DNA of 64,000 nt from Lichenostomus cassidix (GCA_008360975.2 CM039211.1:71383965-71447964); one strand, 5' to 3'. Positions 47,701 to 61,400 are shown, numbered from the stretch's first letter. Made by a program: numbers and translations. Notes: generated by a model not told the origin, from the letters alone.

Positions 47701-50247
47701 AGTGACAGAGTTTCAGTGGCATGAACCTGAGGCAAAATATAGAACCAGGTCTTCTGAGCTCACGACAAGATGCAATATCAAAGTTTCCACTGAAGAAGTC
47801 ATAGTTTCTCCATTCACATCTAAAAAAAGTGAAAGAAAAAAAAATAAAAAGTCGTAGAAATAAAGTAATTTTGTGGACAGAGTAGGCATGTGGGCTTTTG
47901 AGTGCTCCTTCATGATTAACAACTACCAGACAGAGCCAAAACCTGAAATGACCAGACTGACCAGTGTCCAGTAAGTGACAGATCATATAATTACTGAGCT
48001 ACAGAGCATAAAAACAACTCACTGCTTCCAATTATGATGTGAAAGGGCAACTTCACAGTTGTGCCACTTAGTAGTGCTGGGGGAAGGCAGAGGAAAATGT
48101 GTTAAAGGCCTAATGAGGTGTGTGGGTGGAAGTTACTGCCGCAGTTTACGGCAGTTCAAGTTGTTAGTTCCTACCATGTGTCACTATCCAAGGGAAAGAG
48201 GGAACGTGAGGGAGGCAGAGATGGGAGCAGAGTGTGGGAAGGCATTTTCTCACTGGGATAGCTACAAGTACAGATTTTCTTTCTCTTACTTCTTCCTGAA
48301 CAGATCAGACAATATATTTTAAAAGAGTCATTTAATATTCCCAGACAGTTTCAGTAATTGATTCAGCATTTTTACGGTCCAGGAGACACACTTGTTTATT
48401 TTAGACAGCCTGGGGAATTGTTCCCTCAAAACCCTTAAAAACCACAGCAGGGAAAAAAAAAGAGGTTTTTATACCTACAGGAAGAGACAGCACAGGGACA
48501 GGCAGCACTGTATAAAATGTTGGATGAAACTATAACCCCAATGAGAAACTCTCAGGATGCACTCAGCCCATATAAATTTCTCCTCTTGAAAAGCCCACTG
48601 CATCCTCCTCTTCATCACAGGCCACAACATCTTGTCACTTGTAGCTGGCACAGAAAACTGAGATGGCAGAGAGTCAACCACAGTATCTAACTCATTTGAC
48701 ACTGCTTAATTTAAAAGAGAAATCACTTCTTAGTAGATTAATTGGTTTTTGCAAGGGGTATTTGGAGCTTATCCTTTCAGCAATGGGGCTTTCAGCAGTG
48801 CTTTTGCATCTGCCCTCAAGGGGTGAAGGGGTTAGCAGCACTGCTCTGTGCAAAGAGGTTGCAAAGTCTGTATGTATACAGAGAAATATGTGCAGAGAAA
48901 TACATATAAAGAGTTACTTGGCAGTTTGTGATGACACCACAATATCCGCTCCTGGAGATTCCATTCAGGCTATTCAGCCTCACATGGTCCTTCCAGGCCT
49001 GACAAACTGGGAAGGCTCTAAATCCTGAATTATTAAGTATCTGGCATTAAAGGGAACAGCAGAAAGAAAAAGGCACAAAGAGGCACTGTTGTTATTTTCC
49101 TGCTTTTCCAAAAAGTAGAACTCCTGAAAGACTCTGAAAACCCCTAACTGAATGTTGGATGAGAAGAAGGTGTCCTGTTTTAATTGTTGAGCAGGGCTAT
49201 TGAAGAATCTCTACTTTTACTTAACATTTTGGGTTGTTTCTGGTTTGTCCTCAATATTTTTGAGTTTCTATAAGATGAGCCAAGAAAAGAAATGGCCAAC
49301 CTGAACATAATTTAGGTGACATTTAAATAAAATAACACTTCAAATACTCACAGCTGGCTTACATCTTCTACAGCTGAGCAACCCCTTGCCCTGTCAATCC
49401 TTACAGCCCCTGCTGACCCCAAGGGAGTCACTCAGATGGTTTTTTGCAGAATTCAGGTGTTAGACCTCCCCTTCCCCTACACCACCAAACAACAGGATCC
49501 AGTAGCATTTTCAAATCAGTGTGCCTCTATGTACATTGTGGGTGAGAACAGCAGAATTTTCACTTCAGCTCCCCCAACAGATCCAGACATACTTCTATCA
49601 CTTTATACCCAGTTTTCTCAAACATGTGGACAGACTCTGGATCTCCTACTCCCCACAACACAGAGGAAATCACAAAATTCCCTGGGTCCTAGGTGGTTTA
49701 GAGGGATCTCAGCCACGGAGTCTCTAGGAGACAGCACCTGCTTCAAGAACACTCATTTCATTTTATTACGTATCAAATGTACAATGCATTAAAAATTGCA
49801 AAATGCTAAAAGCCTATTTAATCAACCACTCCTAAATCCTTCCCTTGAGCTGTATCAGGAATCTTTCTATAATGGAGAGTTCAGAGGTCCACCAAAGATG
49901 CTCAACCAGGATCTGCCAAAGCCTTCTCTCTGCCTCCCCATCAATCAGCTATCCTTCTATTCTCATTGAACCTTAAAAGCAGCTATTTCTCCAAATAGCA
50001 TAAAAACTATGTATTCTTTTTCTTGTTCAGAGTGTCACTGCTTAACTCCTACACAAAAAAGAGATTTTTTGATCTACAAAAATGAGATTTTTCAGTCAAC
50101 AACAAGAATGTTAGCACAAGTCTTTCCTGCTTGTATTAGTACACACTATGCCATGGTATATCATTTTGCACACTACTGCTGTCAATATGTCACTTAGTTA
50201 CGCCATTAAGAACTCTGGTACTGCTGTTTACCTACCAAGAAATCATG
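44731..50247. other. Unique noncoding sequence
   Basis: About 5.5 kb without a confidently recognised transposable element, unusually repeat-poor for this window. Minor features: a short ATATAT run near 45470-45482 and poly-T near 46912-46924. Open frames of 100-121 codons (45717-46019 -, 45988-46323 +, 47528-47857 +, 48663-49028 +, 49436-49792 +) have no recognised domain. The block 45660-45860 is a conserved-element candidate. Confidence 0.45.
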
Positions 50248-50290
50248 TCAAAACAAACCAACCAAAAAAACAAGCCAAAAAAAGTCAAAC
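50248..50290. repeat. AC-rich low-complexity tract
   Basis: About 40 bases of A with CC and C interruptions, the same style as 29044-29106. Confidence 0.7.
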
Positions 50291-50870
50291 GAAAAAGGAA
50301 ATTAAAGTGAATTTTAAAAGTTCTTTCTCTAGTTTATAATTTTTCTCATGGAAAACTCTTTATTTTCATGGAGGCAGGGTGAAATATTTTTAGTCTCATT
50401 TGATGAAACAACTATGTTTGACAGAAAGCTGTGGGGAGAAAAAACATCTGAGTTTCTCTCAGCATACGAAGGGCATCTCTCAGCAGAAAGAGAGCATTGG
50501 TCCTGGGCAAGGAGCAGAAACCTCTGGAACCTCTGGGAGCCAGCTTGGGATGAATAGAGAAGAGCAAGAACAAGGATTTATCGACAGTTTCTAAGAATAA
50601 TCCAGAGAAGCAAATTAGCTTCGGGAAATGTTTTGTCCACAGAGTAAATCCTTCAGATATAGGTGAACATGGGTTGTTTTTAGACCCTGATGAAAAGTAG
50701 TCTGAAACATTTGTTCCTCCTGGCTGTGGTGGCAGAGGTTAGCTACACACTTCTACTTGCCATGACATCCAAAGGTCTGGGAAATGTTAGTTTCTACTCC
50801 TGAGTAGAGGGTGCTTTAGAAACAAGTTTGTGGTAAATATCAGTTTTAATTAAATCAACCATGTAAGAAT
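50291..50870. other. Unique noncoding sequence
   Basis: No recognised repeat or gene. Overlapping frames at 50348-50594 have no motif. Confidence 0.45.
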
Positions 50871-51052
50871 TTTTTATTTCTTTTTCATTTTTATTTTTAT
50901 TTTTATTTTTATTTTTTATTTTATTTCTGTTTCTTTTTCTTTCTCTTTTTTCTTTTTCTTTCTTTATTTTTTTTTTAATATTCCTCTTTCTTTCTCTTTT
51001 TGCTTTTCTCGTTCTTTTTTTCTTTCTCTTTCTCTTTTTCCTTTTTTTTTTC
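50871..51052. repeat. Polypyrimidine tract with (TTTTA)n start
   Basis: It begins with about six TTTTA units (roughly 50888-50925) and passes into degenerate TTTCT/CTTTTT polypyrimidine up to 51052. Again the pyrimidine strand is the + strand. Confidence 0.93.
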
Positions 51053-54000
51053 TGGTTTGGCTGACCTTGTCAAAGTGGAAGCATTGTGACATGGCATTGT
51101 GGCTCTTCACTCTGCAACTGGAGAAATCCTGCCATGCCACATGCTTGGGGAAATGATGTTTTAATTACTTGCAGGTACATTCTGAGATGAGAGGGGGACT
51201 GTTCAGTTGTCTGAAAGTCCTGAAGAAGCACATACTCTGCTTTGCAAAGTTTCTAATGCAGACAAGAATTTTGAGGTAAAGCACTGAAAAAGCAAAACCC
51301 ATTACAGCTGCGAAGGAATTATTTTGTCATGAGATTCAAATCACACATGGATGCAGTATAAGTCACTCTTTCCCCAGTCTATTTTCTTTTTAAGTGTTGT
51401 AATCCCAGAAGTGGGCTGGTGAAGGGACTGGAGGTGGCTCTCCTGTCATGAAAACTGTTTTACTGGATAGAGGAAACTTTTCATAAAGTGTCTTCAAGAG
51501 AAATTCTTCAGACCCTTTGAACTACACCAAGCCACTATATTTTATTTTCCACAGGGAAAGAAAGCAGCTGCATGTAGGACTAAGTCTGGAGTGACTTTTG
51601 CTTCCACAGGAAACCCTCCTGTTGAATGTTTGAAAGAGCTTGTATATGTCAGTTCTCCCCCCTAACACTTCACAGAAGAATAAAAATACTTTCCTCAAAT
51701 CAAAACTCCAGCAGAGAGATGGCCAGATATTGTTTTTCCTTTTTTTTGTTCTTTCAAAAAAAACCCTTCTGAAATCTCAGTCTAACCACCCTGGATGTAC
51801 AATTTGCAATTTCTAGCTGCTATTTTTCTTTGGTATATTAGTCTTTGACATTTCCACATGACTGAAACACTCACCACAGCCTTCATGGCTTAATAAAATG
51901 GCATCACACTGAAATGGAATTCATGCCATAGCTATGGATGTGGAGCACAGGCTGTTCCTACACCATGAGCCAGAACAGGAACTGTGGCTTGAAATTTAAA
52001 TCAAGTCTTAAGTGTCAAGTTAGGGAAAATATTGCATATTTAAGTCTGTTTATCTTCCTCTTGCAGATTAAAATTGTATGGGTGCCTTCGAGACAGGCTA
52101 TTATCTTATCTTCTTTAAACCACAGAAAATAATTTTGTCTAAAATGTACGTGTACAAACTCTGCTCTAGTATTAATTCTTTTTAACTCAGAGATATGGCA
52201 CATTCTTTCCAAAAATAAAAGGCTTGTTTTTTTTTTATTTTTTGTGAGGCAGCCACATATCTTTTGCCTTCAACACATGTGTTGCACTAGGAATCAGATA
52301 TTTTGGCCCCAGTGTGCCAGGGAAAGCTCTTCCAGTCTTGCCAGAATAGACAAAATTAACTTTGCCACTTTCTCCATATTTATATAGCTATGATGAAGCA
52401 AAAGACTCCCAAGTGTTTTTTGAAAAATATTTTTTCTAACATAGACAAAAGTGAATTTGTACTTACTTTCTGTTTGTCTTTGGCACAGGGAATTGAACAT
52501 TTCTTTCTTGATGTGTATAAAGCACTGGGCAATCTCAGCCATAGATTATGGGCTTTTTAGTTTATTCTCCTTTAATAAATCTAAACACTGGCTTCTTATC
52601 AGTCCTGTGTGCACAGGAGAAGTGGCAGATTCTGTTCTAATGCATATTTAGACAGGAGAGATTGCAATGTCATTTTTTCCTCTTATATGCACCGTCTCCT
52701 AATAGCTGTCAGGAAGCTGTGGTCCAAAAACTGTGTATATCTGCATTTATTACTACTTAGAATGAAGCAGTGGCTAGTTAACACTTAATTATTTTTGGTG
52801 AGTTGCAGTTTTAATTTCATAAGTGACATAAAACTGGGACCTGGAAAAGCCTCGCTGGACTGTTCAGACACCCTTTTATTACAAGCAAGAAAATAAAGGA
52901 ACCAAAACAAACTACATGAAGTTTCCACGGGAAGCAAAGAACAATCCAAAAGGCAGCAAGCCAGACAGAAAACACTCAAAACATTAGAAACAAAACAAAG
53001 ATTAAAAAAAAGGCCAAAATTCCTTCAAAGACAAGTGCACCAATTAATGTCTAAGCAGTTTTGCATTCTCCTGAAGCATTCCAGCATCTTGATTGAAAGG
53101 AATGGCAAACACAAACCTCTGCACTGTAGGTGGTCTTAGACAAGATTTACTGAAGTCCTGTTTATGTCAAATAATATGGAAAACAGACCCAAACCCGAGC
53201 ATTTATTTTTAATAGTAAGCTTAGAAATGAAGACATAGGCAAAACAAAGGAGGACAGTTTTGAATATATTAGGCATAGACACAGGAAAACTATCCTGTTC
53301 CTATTTCTGTCAAACTGTCCTGGTGTCTTTGGTCTTGTGGATGAAGATCTAACCCTCAGTATGCCTTCGTTTTCTATTTTACAAGTAGATACTATTGGTT
53401 TTAACATCTTTTAAAAAAATAAAGGTTTTTAAAAATGTGATCTCTGGGACATTTGGAGTGATACATTTTTTTTAGTGTGGCTGCTGTAAAGTGCCAGGGA
53501 CACTGTGGAATTTGATCATCATTACTGCACGTATACACTACAAAAATAAAAACAAAATATATGTTCAATTTTCTTAAGTCCAAATCTCTACTATCAATAC
53601 AGACCATTCTGTTCCCCAAGGCTGTGTATCACTTTTACAGTCATCAAGATATTGCATATGAGCTATCACCTGCAGGAGAAAATAGGGCCTCTGAAGAGTA
53701 TTAGACTTGGTAGCAATATTTTTTTCATATTTCAACTAAGATCAGGATTATTATCAGCAATTCTGCAAAAGCTCCAACAAATACGGAAAAGAATGGTTAA
53801 AATAAAAAAACTGAAAACTTCTAAAGCAAATTAATTAGAAATAATGTCATCACACACTTGCTCTAAATAGGACTTGTTTGTTTCTCACAGCTCTTCAACA
53901 ATTAGTATTTTGTATGGTGTCTGCGTGCTTGCATGGATGATAATCCCCAACCTTTCCTCAGACAGAGATCCCAACAGAACTGTCTGATCCTCTGGCAAGA

Positions 54001-54229
54001 CACAGTTTGCAATGGAAACACCCACTCTGCTTTCAGCTTCCAGCACAAATCTACCTCCTTCTAAACACTGGGCTCCTTTTGAGGGTGTCTTTTCTTTTCC
54101 ATACATTCTCTTTTACAAGAGCACATTAGAAAATCAGGTGGATGAGTAAGATGAGAAATAGAGCAAACCTGTGCATGCAGTCACTCGTGTTTGAATTCCT
54201 CACTTCTGTCCAGGCAATCAGTTTCTAGT
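51053..54229. other. Unique noncoding sequence
   Basis: About 3.2 kb without a recognised repeat family or gene. Open frames are all below 85 codons and have no motif. The block 51060-51200 is complex and could be conserved noncoding DNA. Confidence 0.45.
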
Positions 54230-54771
54230 ATCATGGAATCAGAGGATCATAGAATCATCAAATCATGGAATCATAGGGTCATAGAGCCATAGAGTCATAG
54301 AATCACAGAATCATGAAACCACAGAATCATGGAAGCATAGAATCATAGAATCATGAAACCATAGAATCATGGAATCATAGAGTCATAGAGTCATTGAGTC
54401 ACAGAGTCATAGAGTCATAGAATCATAGAATCATCAAATCGTGGAATCATAGAGTCATAAAGTCACAGAGACATACAGTCATAGAATCACAGAATCATAG
54501 AATCATGGAGTCATAGAAACATGGAATCACAGAATCATAGAGTCATTGAGTCACAGAGTCATAGAATCACAGAACCATGGAATCATTGAATCATGGAATC
54601 ATTGAATCATAGAAACATGGAATCATAGAGTCATAGAATCACAGAATCATAGAATTACAGAATCACAGAATCATAGAACCACAGAATCACATAACCATGG
54701 AATCAGGGAATCATAGAAACATGGAATCATAGAGTCATTGAGTCAGAGTCATAGAATCATAGAATCATAGA
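54230..54771 (-). repeat. Expanded CR1 octamer-tail array, about 67 units
   Basis: About 542 bases of 8-bp units, consensus AATCATAG on + (CTATGATT on -), the inverted CR1 3' tail motif. Common variants are AGTCATAG, AATCACAG, AATCATGG, AGTCATTG and AAACATGG. The order AGTCATTG-AGTCACAG-AGTCATAG recurs at about 54392, 54542 and, shortened, 54735, suggesting higher-order duplication. The array runs directly into a CR1 body at 54772. CR1 tails normally hold only a few octamers, so this is an extreme expansion. Confidence 0.96.
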
Positions 54772-55190
54772 AAGGTTTGGGTTGGAAGGGACTTAAAAGA
54801 TCATCTTTCTCCAGCTCTCCTGTCATGGGTGGGGATGCCACTGACTAGACCAGATTGCTTGAGGCCCAACCAACCTGTCCTTAGACACTTCCAGGAGTTC
54901 AGGGACATCCACAGCTTCTCTGGGCAGCCTGTGCCAGGGCCTCACCATCCTCACAGGCAAGAATTCCTTCACACCATCTCACCTAAAACTGGCCTCTTTG
55001 AGTTTAAAAACATTGTCCCTTGTCGTGTCACTATCTGTCCATGTAAAAACTCCCTCCTTCTTATAATCCCCCTTTAGATGGGGGTGAGCACAGTAAGGTC
55101 TCCCCAGAGCATTCTCTCCTCCAGGCTGAACCATGACAACTCTCTCAGCCTGTCTCCATAGCAGAGGTGCTCCTGCCATCACTGCATCTC
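54772..55190 (-). mobile_element. CR1 LINE 3' fragment, minus strand (about 420 bp)
   Basis: Next to the octamer array it reads 'ggtttgggttggaagggac', 'ttaaaagatcatctttctcc', 'ccacagcttctctgggcagcc', 'tgtgccagggcctcaccatcc', 'aagaattccttc' and 'cagcctgtctccatagcag', the reverse complement of a CR1 3' end. The right end fades near 55190. It is one of the longer copies; frames within it are shadows. Confidence 0.95.
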
Positions 55191-55424
55191 TATGAGTCTT
55201 CATGTCCTTCCTTGCTGTTTCAGGAAAGTGTCAGCAACTCTCCCCTGCTCCCTTACCAGCAGCACAAGTTCAGTTTTAGTTCAGTCTCTTGTGGTAATGG
55301 GCAGACAGCCTCTCTCTCTGCAGTCCACAGATGCAAAATTGTCATCTATTCCTGTCGTGGTGATATTTGACGTCGATATCCAGGTGACCTGTTTGCATCA
55401 CTTTCCCTAGAAGTCCTGTTTTAA
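55191..55424. other. Unassigned sequence between two CR1 copies
   Basis: About 230 bases with two overlapping plus-strand frames (55167-55370 and 55192-55410) but no recognised domain. It may be a decayed continuation of the CR1 body or unique DNA. Confidence 0.4.
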
Positions 55425-55546
55425 AATCACAGAATCATGGAATGATATGAGCTGGAAGAGGCCTTGAAGATCACTGAGGTGGGGCAGCTTCCATTATCCC
55501 AGGTTACTCCAAGCCCTGTCCAACCTGGCCTTGAACAAAGAAAACC
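55425..55546 (-). mobile_element. CR1 LINE 3' end, minus strand
   Basis: It starts with the inverted tail 'aatcacagaatcatggaatg', then 'gagctggaagaggccttgaag', 'atcactgaggtggggcag', 'ccaggttactccaagccctg' and 'tccaacctggccttgaac'. A separate insertion in the same orientation as the copy 240 bases to the left. Confidence 0.93.
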
Positions 55547-58337
55547 CCTATCTTCACTCAGGTCTTTGCAAGACACATAAATGCCCATCCTTGGAAAATG
55601 AGCTCTGAACACAGAGCAGAGGGCCATAGTCACCTGCCAGCCTGAGACAGATATCTGTGATCTGCTCCTGGCCCAACACTGGCATCAAGGGGAGTCTGAT
55701 TCTCTTTCCCTGCTTGCAGTCACTGTATCAAAGGGCCTAATTCTGCCATGAACTGTATAGGTGTCTCCTGGCCATGATGTAAATGCTCTGGGTGATAAGG
55801 ATCAGGCTGCACAATGCAGATCACATTAAGATCTGTTTACTGAACCTCTCCCAGTTAATCTGTGTACAGTAGCTACACAGGTCAAAGTCCAGGTTTTGAA
55901 CATTTATCCAGGTGTCCAGGGGATAAAAGTTGAGCCTTACACATCATCAACTGTCTAATTCCACAAAATGGGAATTCATCTCCTAAAATGTTGTAAGTTT
56001 TTTGAAATTGTTCATTTTGCTTTTTGTTTGTAAGCAAGACCTCTTTGCAAATCCTGGGGAGGTATTTACACTTGAATTATGTTCTCCTTATGTTGTGCCA
56101 TTTGAGTTGCCTAAGGTGTGTGGCTTTTGCAAAAATAAATCTTTTTTATTGAAATGAAGATAACAACCAGATCATGAAATAGGAAGAGAGACTCTAGCGA
56201 TGCTTAAAAAGTGATCTATTGCTAATAGTATGAGGTGCATAAACTTTTACAGAAGTGCTTTCACTCAGACATGAATTATTGATACCTGCTGTGTGCAAGG
56301 TGGAAAAAAACAGATGTGATAAACAACAAAACAACTGTGACAAAAAAGCATTTTATTGTTTGTTATTTTATTATTATTTGCCCATTTATAAAGACGAAGA
56401 ATACAGAGTATTCCTTGTCACTGAGCTTCAGTAGAAATCAGTCTGAGAAATAATTAAAAGAATTTAATCTTTACAATGTTTATTGAAGTAATCTGAAGGA
56501 AATTGAGCTGAAACTGGGTCTCTGCAACCTGTATATCTCCATGCACTTCTGTTCTAAATTGAATAGATATCCTCTGGGCATGAATCAGGTGGATGAAGTG
56601 ATAATTAAAATGTAGAAACCTGAATTAGGATCAAGGCTGTATTTCTGAACATTCTGCAAAAATATAAATAGAGATAATTTGGGTCTTTTCCTGCCTATCC
56701 ATTTGTCTTTCCTCTTCAATATGAGATTAAGGGAATATCCACCAAAGCTGGACTTAGAATCTAAAATATGTGAAAGAAAATGTATTTCCATACCACGCTC
56801 TGAAATTGGTGGCAATAATTCCCTAGTTTGTTATTAAAGCCAAGACATTCAGAGGATTACAAAGGGTCTGGCACATATTTAGATAAAATATTCAAGGTTC
56901 TGGAAGGGTCAAAGCTCTTGTTCTCCTTGGTGTGTACCAGCTTTTAGCTACTGAGACTCAAGAAGAAGCTTTTCAGCCCTTCTGAGCAGGTTTTGCCTTA
57001 ATTGCAAGGTCTCTGGCCTTTTAGAACAGGTGGCTGTGGCCCCCTCTGGATGATCATACAGCTGCTGCTTCTGCTGTTCCACAGTTTTATTGTCCTTGGA
57101 GAAGAAATTGTTTCTTGATGAGCTTCAGCCTTTTAGAATTGTGTGTATAAAAGCGCTTGGTTGTAATACATTCTTCTTTACTGCAAGAATTACCCAGGCA
57201 AACAGTCAGCTGGAGCTGAGGTATTTGCATGCATAATGAGATCACTTGTTTACACAGTTCTGCATACAGCTTGAATCTGAGGCTGGTAACTATGAAGAAC
57301 CAGATGAGATCCTTTTGATTGAGTTCCTCAGGACTGGAATCAGCCCACCTCTTTTCTGAAGATAATATCATGTGTCAATATAAGCACATCAACCTATCCA
57401 GGAGAGGCACAAAACCTATCCATAAAGGCACAAAGATATATCCAAGCTGACTTCCAGCTGCAGCCCCATCTCTGGCTGATGGGGTCTGGGAGACTCTTAA
57501 ATGAGGGACATTAATTAAACCTTTCAATTCTTAGATGTGCCTCTGTCCTCCTCTGGCTAAGCCTGAAGGTTAAAGTGAATGTTAAACTGTCTAAGACCCT
57601 TTGAAGCACAGTCTTTAGTGTAACACCCTGATACAGACTGAACATATTTCTGGACATTCACAGTCCCCAGAAAAGATTTGCCATCCAGTCTGTCTCACTG
57701 GGAACTGGCTCTTTACATTTGGAAACAGCCTTTTAGTAGCTGCTTTGCAAGCAGCTACAGTGTCTGCCCTGTTTATTTATTTTAGTCACTCCTTATATTT
57801 GCTTCCCATCACTTTTTCCTCCTGATTTCTTAAGAAATGGCACACATTTTCTGGGGGAAGCTGTTCAGCCTACAGGATTGGACACTGACTGGATGAAAAA
57901 GAAATCTTGATTTTCTTCCAGAGCTTCTGTGCCTTGTGAGTCACTTCACTTCTCCATGCCTCTATTTCTAGCGGTGGAATGATGTTACATCATTTTTAAA
58001 GCCCTTTTGAGATAACTTGATGAGAAGTGCTCTGTCAAAATCAGGGAGTATCTTGCATCTGCAAGTCCTTAGTGTTGTGAGATGCAAGTTAACTGTGTGC
58101 TATGTTTGGCAAAAGCCATTCTCAGCTCTTCTCTCTCCTTTGGCATTAGGAAAACAGTGAAAGCAATTAACTTCCCTTCCTGAAGTGAACCATCCTAATA
58201 GTGTTTAATTTCTTTTTACATGCAAACTGTACTTGTCGTTCTAAGTATTTGTGTTGAAGCTTTAGAGCTCTGATAGCAAATTTGTAGAGATTAGTAAAAA
58301 GATTCTGAAGATTTCAGTAGGGTCTGGATGAACCTTC
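55547..58337. other. Unique noncoding sequence
   Basis: About 2.8 kb with no recognised transposable element. A 94-codon minus-strand frame (57087-57371) covers a complex block at 57170-57310 that is a conserved-noncoding candidate; it has no recognised domain. Confidence 0.45.
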
Positions 58338-58441
58338 TTTTTGTTCTTTTTTTTTTCTTTCTTTTTTCTTTCTTCTTTTATTTTCTTCTTTCTTTTTGAA
58401 TTTTTTTTCTTTCTTTTTTTCTTTCTTCTTTCTTTTTTTTC
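58338..58441. repeat. Polypyrimidine tract
   Basis: Degenerate TTTCTT/CTTTTTT polypyrimidine on the + strand, about 100 bases. The Lys-rich minus-strand frame across it is an artefact. Confidence 0.93.
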
Positions 58442-61400
58442 TGTGAGAGGAGAGAATTTGGGTGCTGCTTTGACTAATCTAAAGAGTGACTCCATCTAAA
58501 TGGAGATGGCTCCACACTGGAAATTATAAGATATCTTTGGAGATTTTGCCAGAGGCATTTATTTTCCATCCCTTATTTGAAAATATTTTAAGAGGATTAA
58601 GAATTACCTCTTGTAGTTTAACAGACTGAAAAGAGGGAAAGAGGAAAAATCTCTTTCTGTATATAACATGAAATGTCTACAAGTAAAATTATATAAATAG
58701 CACACAATATAACTTTCCCTCAACAAAAGTGCTCAAGGAAATTTAAAAAGTTTAACTTTCTTCTTTTTTCCTAATTTTTAATTTTCTTTAAAGTAATTAA
58801 TCCAGCCCATCTCACTCCCAATTCACTCCAAATAATCCCTAAAATTAAATATTTTCTTGGAGCTCAGTTAGAACTGTAATTTTGTTGAATTCAAAACCAA
58901 ATTTCCATTTGTAGCGAAAAAAAAGTTTATTTTGCCTAATAAAATTTATTAATATTTGGGGAAATTTGGACACATTCTTTATTTTTCCTAATATCCCCAA
59001 GACATGGTGGCTGAAATATACATAACCTCTATGTGTGTGAGAATAAAATTTGTGGTTGTGGATGGAGAAATACATAAAAAAATCTCAGAAAGTTTTCAGT
59101 TAAAATAACCAGTTCAAACCTTTTTTATACATTGTAAGTACTTCAGATTTTTCCACAGAGATGTTATTAAAGGTGATATTAAAATTTCAGAAACTTATTC
59201 TATCTTTTTTCTTTACCAGCTTTTTTCATAATGTTGTGCTCCTAATAGGAGTTTTGCTTACTGATTTGTGTCATTCATATTTAATTTAGTTTTGATTGTT
59301 TTGTTTCCAACTTAAATTTCTCTCTATGTGTCTTATCTATTTGATTACAGTTTAGTTCTACCTTGATGTTCATCACATCAGATGCTCACATATTAATTAT
59401 ATTTTGTATGTATTGGTTTTTTTGGGTTTTTTTAATGCTTATTCAGTATCATCAGGACTTTCATCTGTGAATAAACTCTACAAAATCAAGTGAGCTTGGT
59501 CACATCATTGTGATTTGTGTGCAAATTCTCAGCCTAGAAATCATACATTATCAACCTGTTTATCCACAATATCCTTAGTGGTTAAAGGAGTGTTCTGGTC
59601 ACTGAGTGTAGCTTTTTGAAGAACAGATATGTTATAACATCTTCTGGGAGAACAACTGATCTTCTCAATTCCTTCATGCATTGCTTCTGAAATCTTCATT
59701 TCTCAATAGCCGTGTGTGTGTGCACACTCCCTTTGGTGCTTTCCTACAACCAATTTACTTTACAAATAAGTGAAGCTCTGTCTATAAAATATGTCCTGCT
59801 TTGAGATATTTGCTACCACAATATATTTGGTATTACACATTGCTTGAATTTTATTCACTTTTTGGAATGTTTGCCTCTGAATACTTTGCATTCATTTTGC
59901 CTCCATTTTTTTCTGAAAAATCGTATTTGTTCTGGCTGTGCTATGCCTTCTTTGAAATAAATTTTAAAAAATTTAAATCAGAAGGAGATTTTTTTTTCCC
60001 CTTGGGGGAATCTGATTTACAATCTGATCTTAAATTAGAGATAAAGAATTTCATACCCTGAATAGTTGCTTGGTTTATTTAACTATTCTGAATATGTTAT
60101 AAATCTCAAAAGTTTCTTCATTTTTTACATTCTTATGAGAGTCTGACACTACCTAATTTCAAATTTTTTCAAGTAAATATGTTTCAGACATTCAGGTAAC
60201 CTTTTAGACTTCATCATGTAGTTATAGTTTACTAAATGCATCCGGGTCCTTTAACCCAGTGACAGCAAAAAATTAATTTGGAGCTTTAGGCCAGACTTTA
60301 TAGTTATCAATATTAACAATCAACTGGGTTAATCAGTTCATGATGGACAAGTTTACAATAAAAAGAGGAAGTTGTTCTTGAAAGAAGATGTTTCCCTGTA
60401 CATTACTGCTTTACACAAACTTACTCTTCATGTAATTTTTCTGCAGGAATTTGGGATTTTGTCAAGTCTGTATGTAGCATTTGCATTCTACATTTGTGGA
60501 GTCAAAGCCTCTTGAACCACTGCTTTGAAACCCTGCAAACACTTCAGCCTGCTGTCTGAGGGGTTTGTCTTTTGTGCAAAAACACAATTTAGGTAAGCAA
60601 AACACCCTTCAAAATGCAGAGGCTGTCCTCAACATGGAAAACAAAGATTCCCTTTCTACAACTCCAAGAGAATGTACTGAGAGTTCAAAAATAGACCCGC
60701 AAATACAACTGGAGATAAAAACACTTCATTCTATTAGAACTCAAAGGTTGTTTAGATTTTCTTTCTTTTATTAGTAAAACCACCAGCCTACAAAACAAAG
60801 CTTTGATCTCTTATTCTTCTGAATAGACTGTATGACTGTAGGAAATGAAGACTGTAGACTTCATTTGTTTAGACTTCATTCATTCTTGTGAATTTTGCAG
60901 ACTAGAAATCACAGTTTAATGCAGAAATACAAAAAGTAATTGCCTTGATGTTTACAAATTAGCTGTTATTCAGGTAGGAATAGTATAATTCTTGCCATCA
61001 TGTTGGTTTCATAGATAAAACCTTAACAATTAACTTATGAAATTACTCCTTTTTATGCCAATGCCCCCAAAGAGAGAATCACTTCTTAGTAAAAGCACTG
61101 GATATGTATGCTATTCCAGGTTATAGCATGAAATCCCTCCATTAACTTGGATAATCCTGAATCTGTAATATTTTTTCTACTGAGAAGTCTTTTGCAAAGC
61201 TAAAATCATTAGTGTCTATTCTGTGTCTTGGTAATGCAAGAATTAGAAGAGCATAATACTAATAAAGGTATTAGCCTTCTTACAAAATTTCAAAGCTTTC
61301 CAGAAAATGTATGTTTTCATTGGATTAAATCAAACTCATCTCTTCCTCTCCTGTTGGAAGGCCTGTGTTTTACAGAAATAAATAATATTTGTTGATCCAA

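Noticed and set aside
54230..54771. CRISPR-like array
   Set aside because: Units are contiguous 8-mers without spacers, and the array is joined to a CR1 tail in vertebrate DNA.
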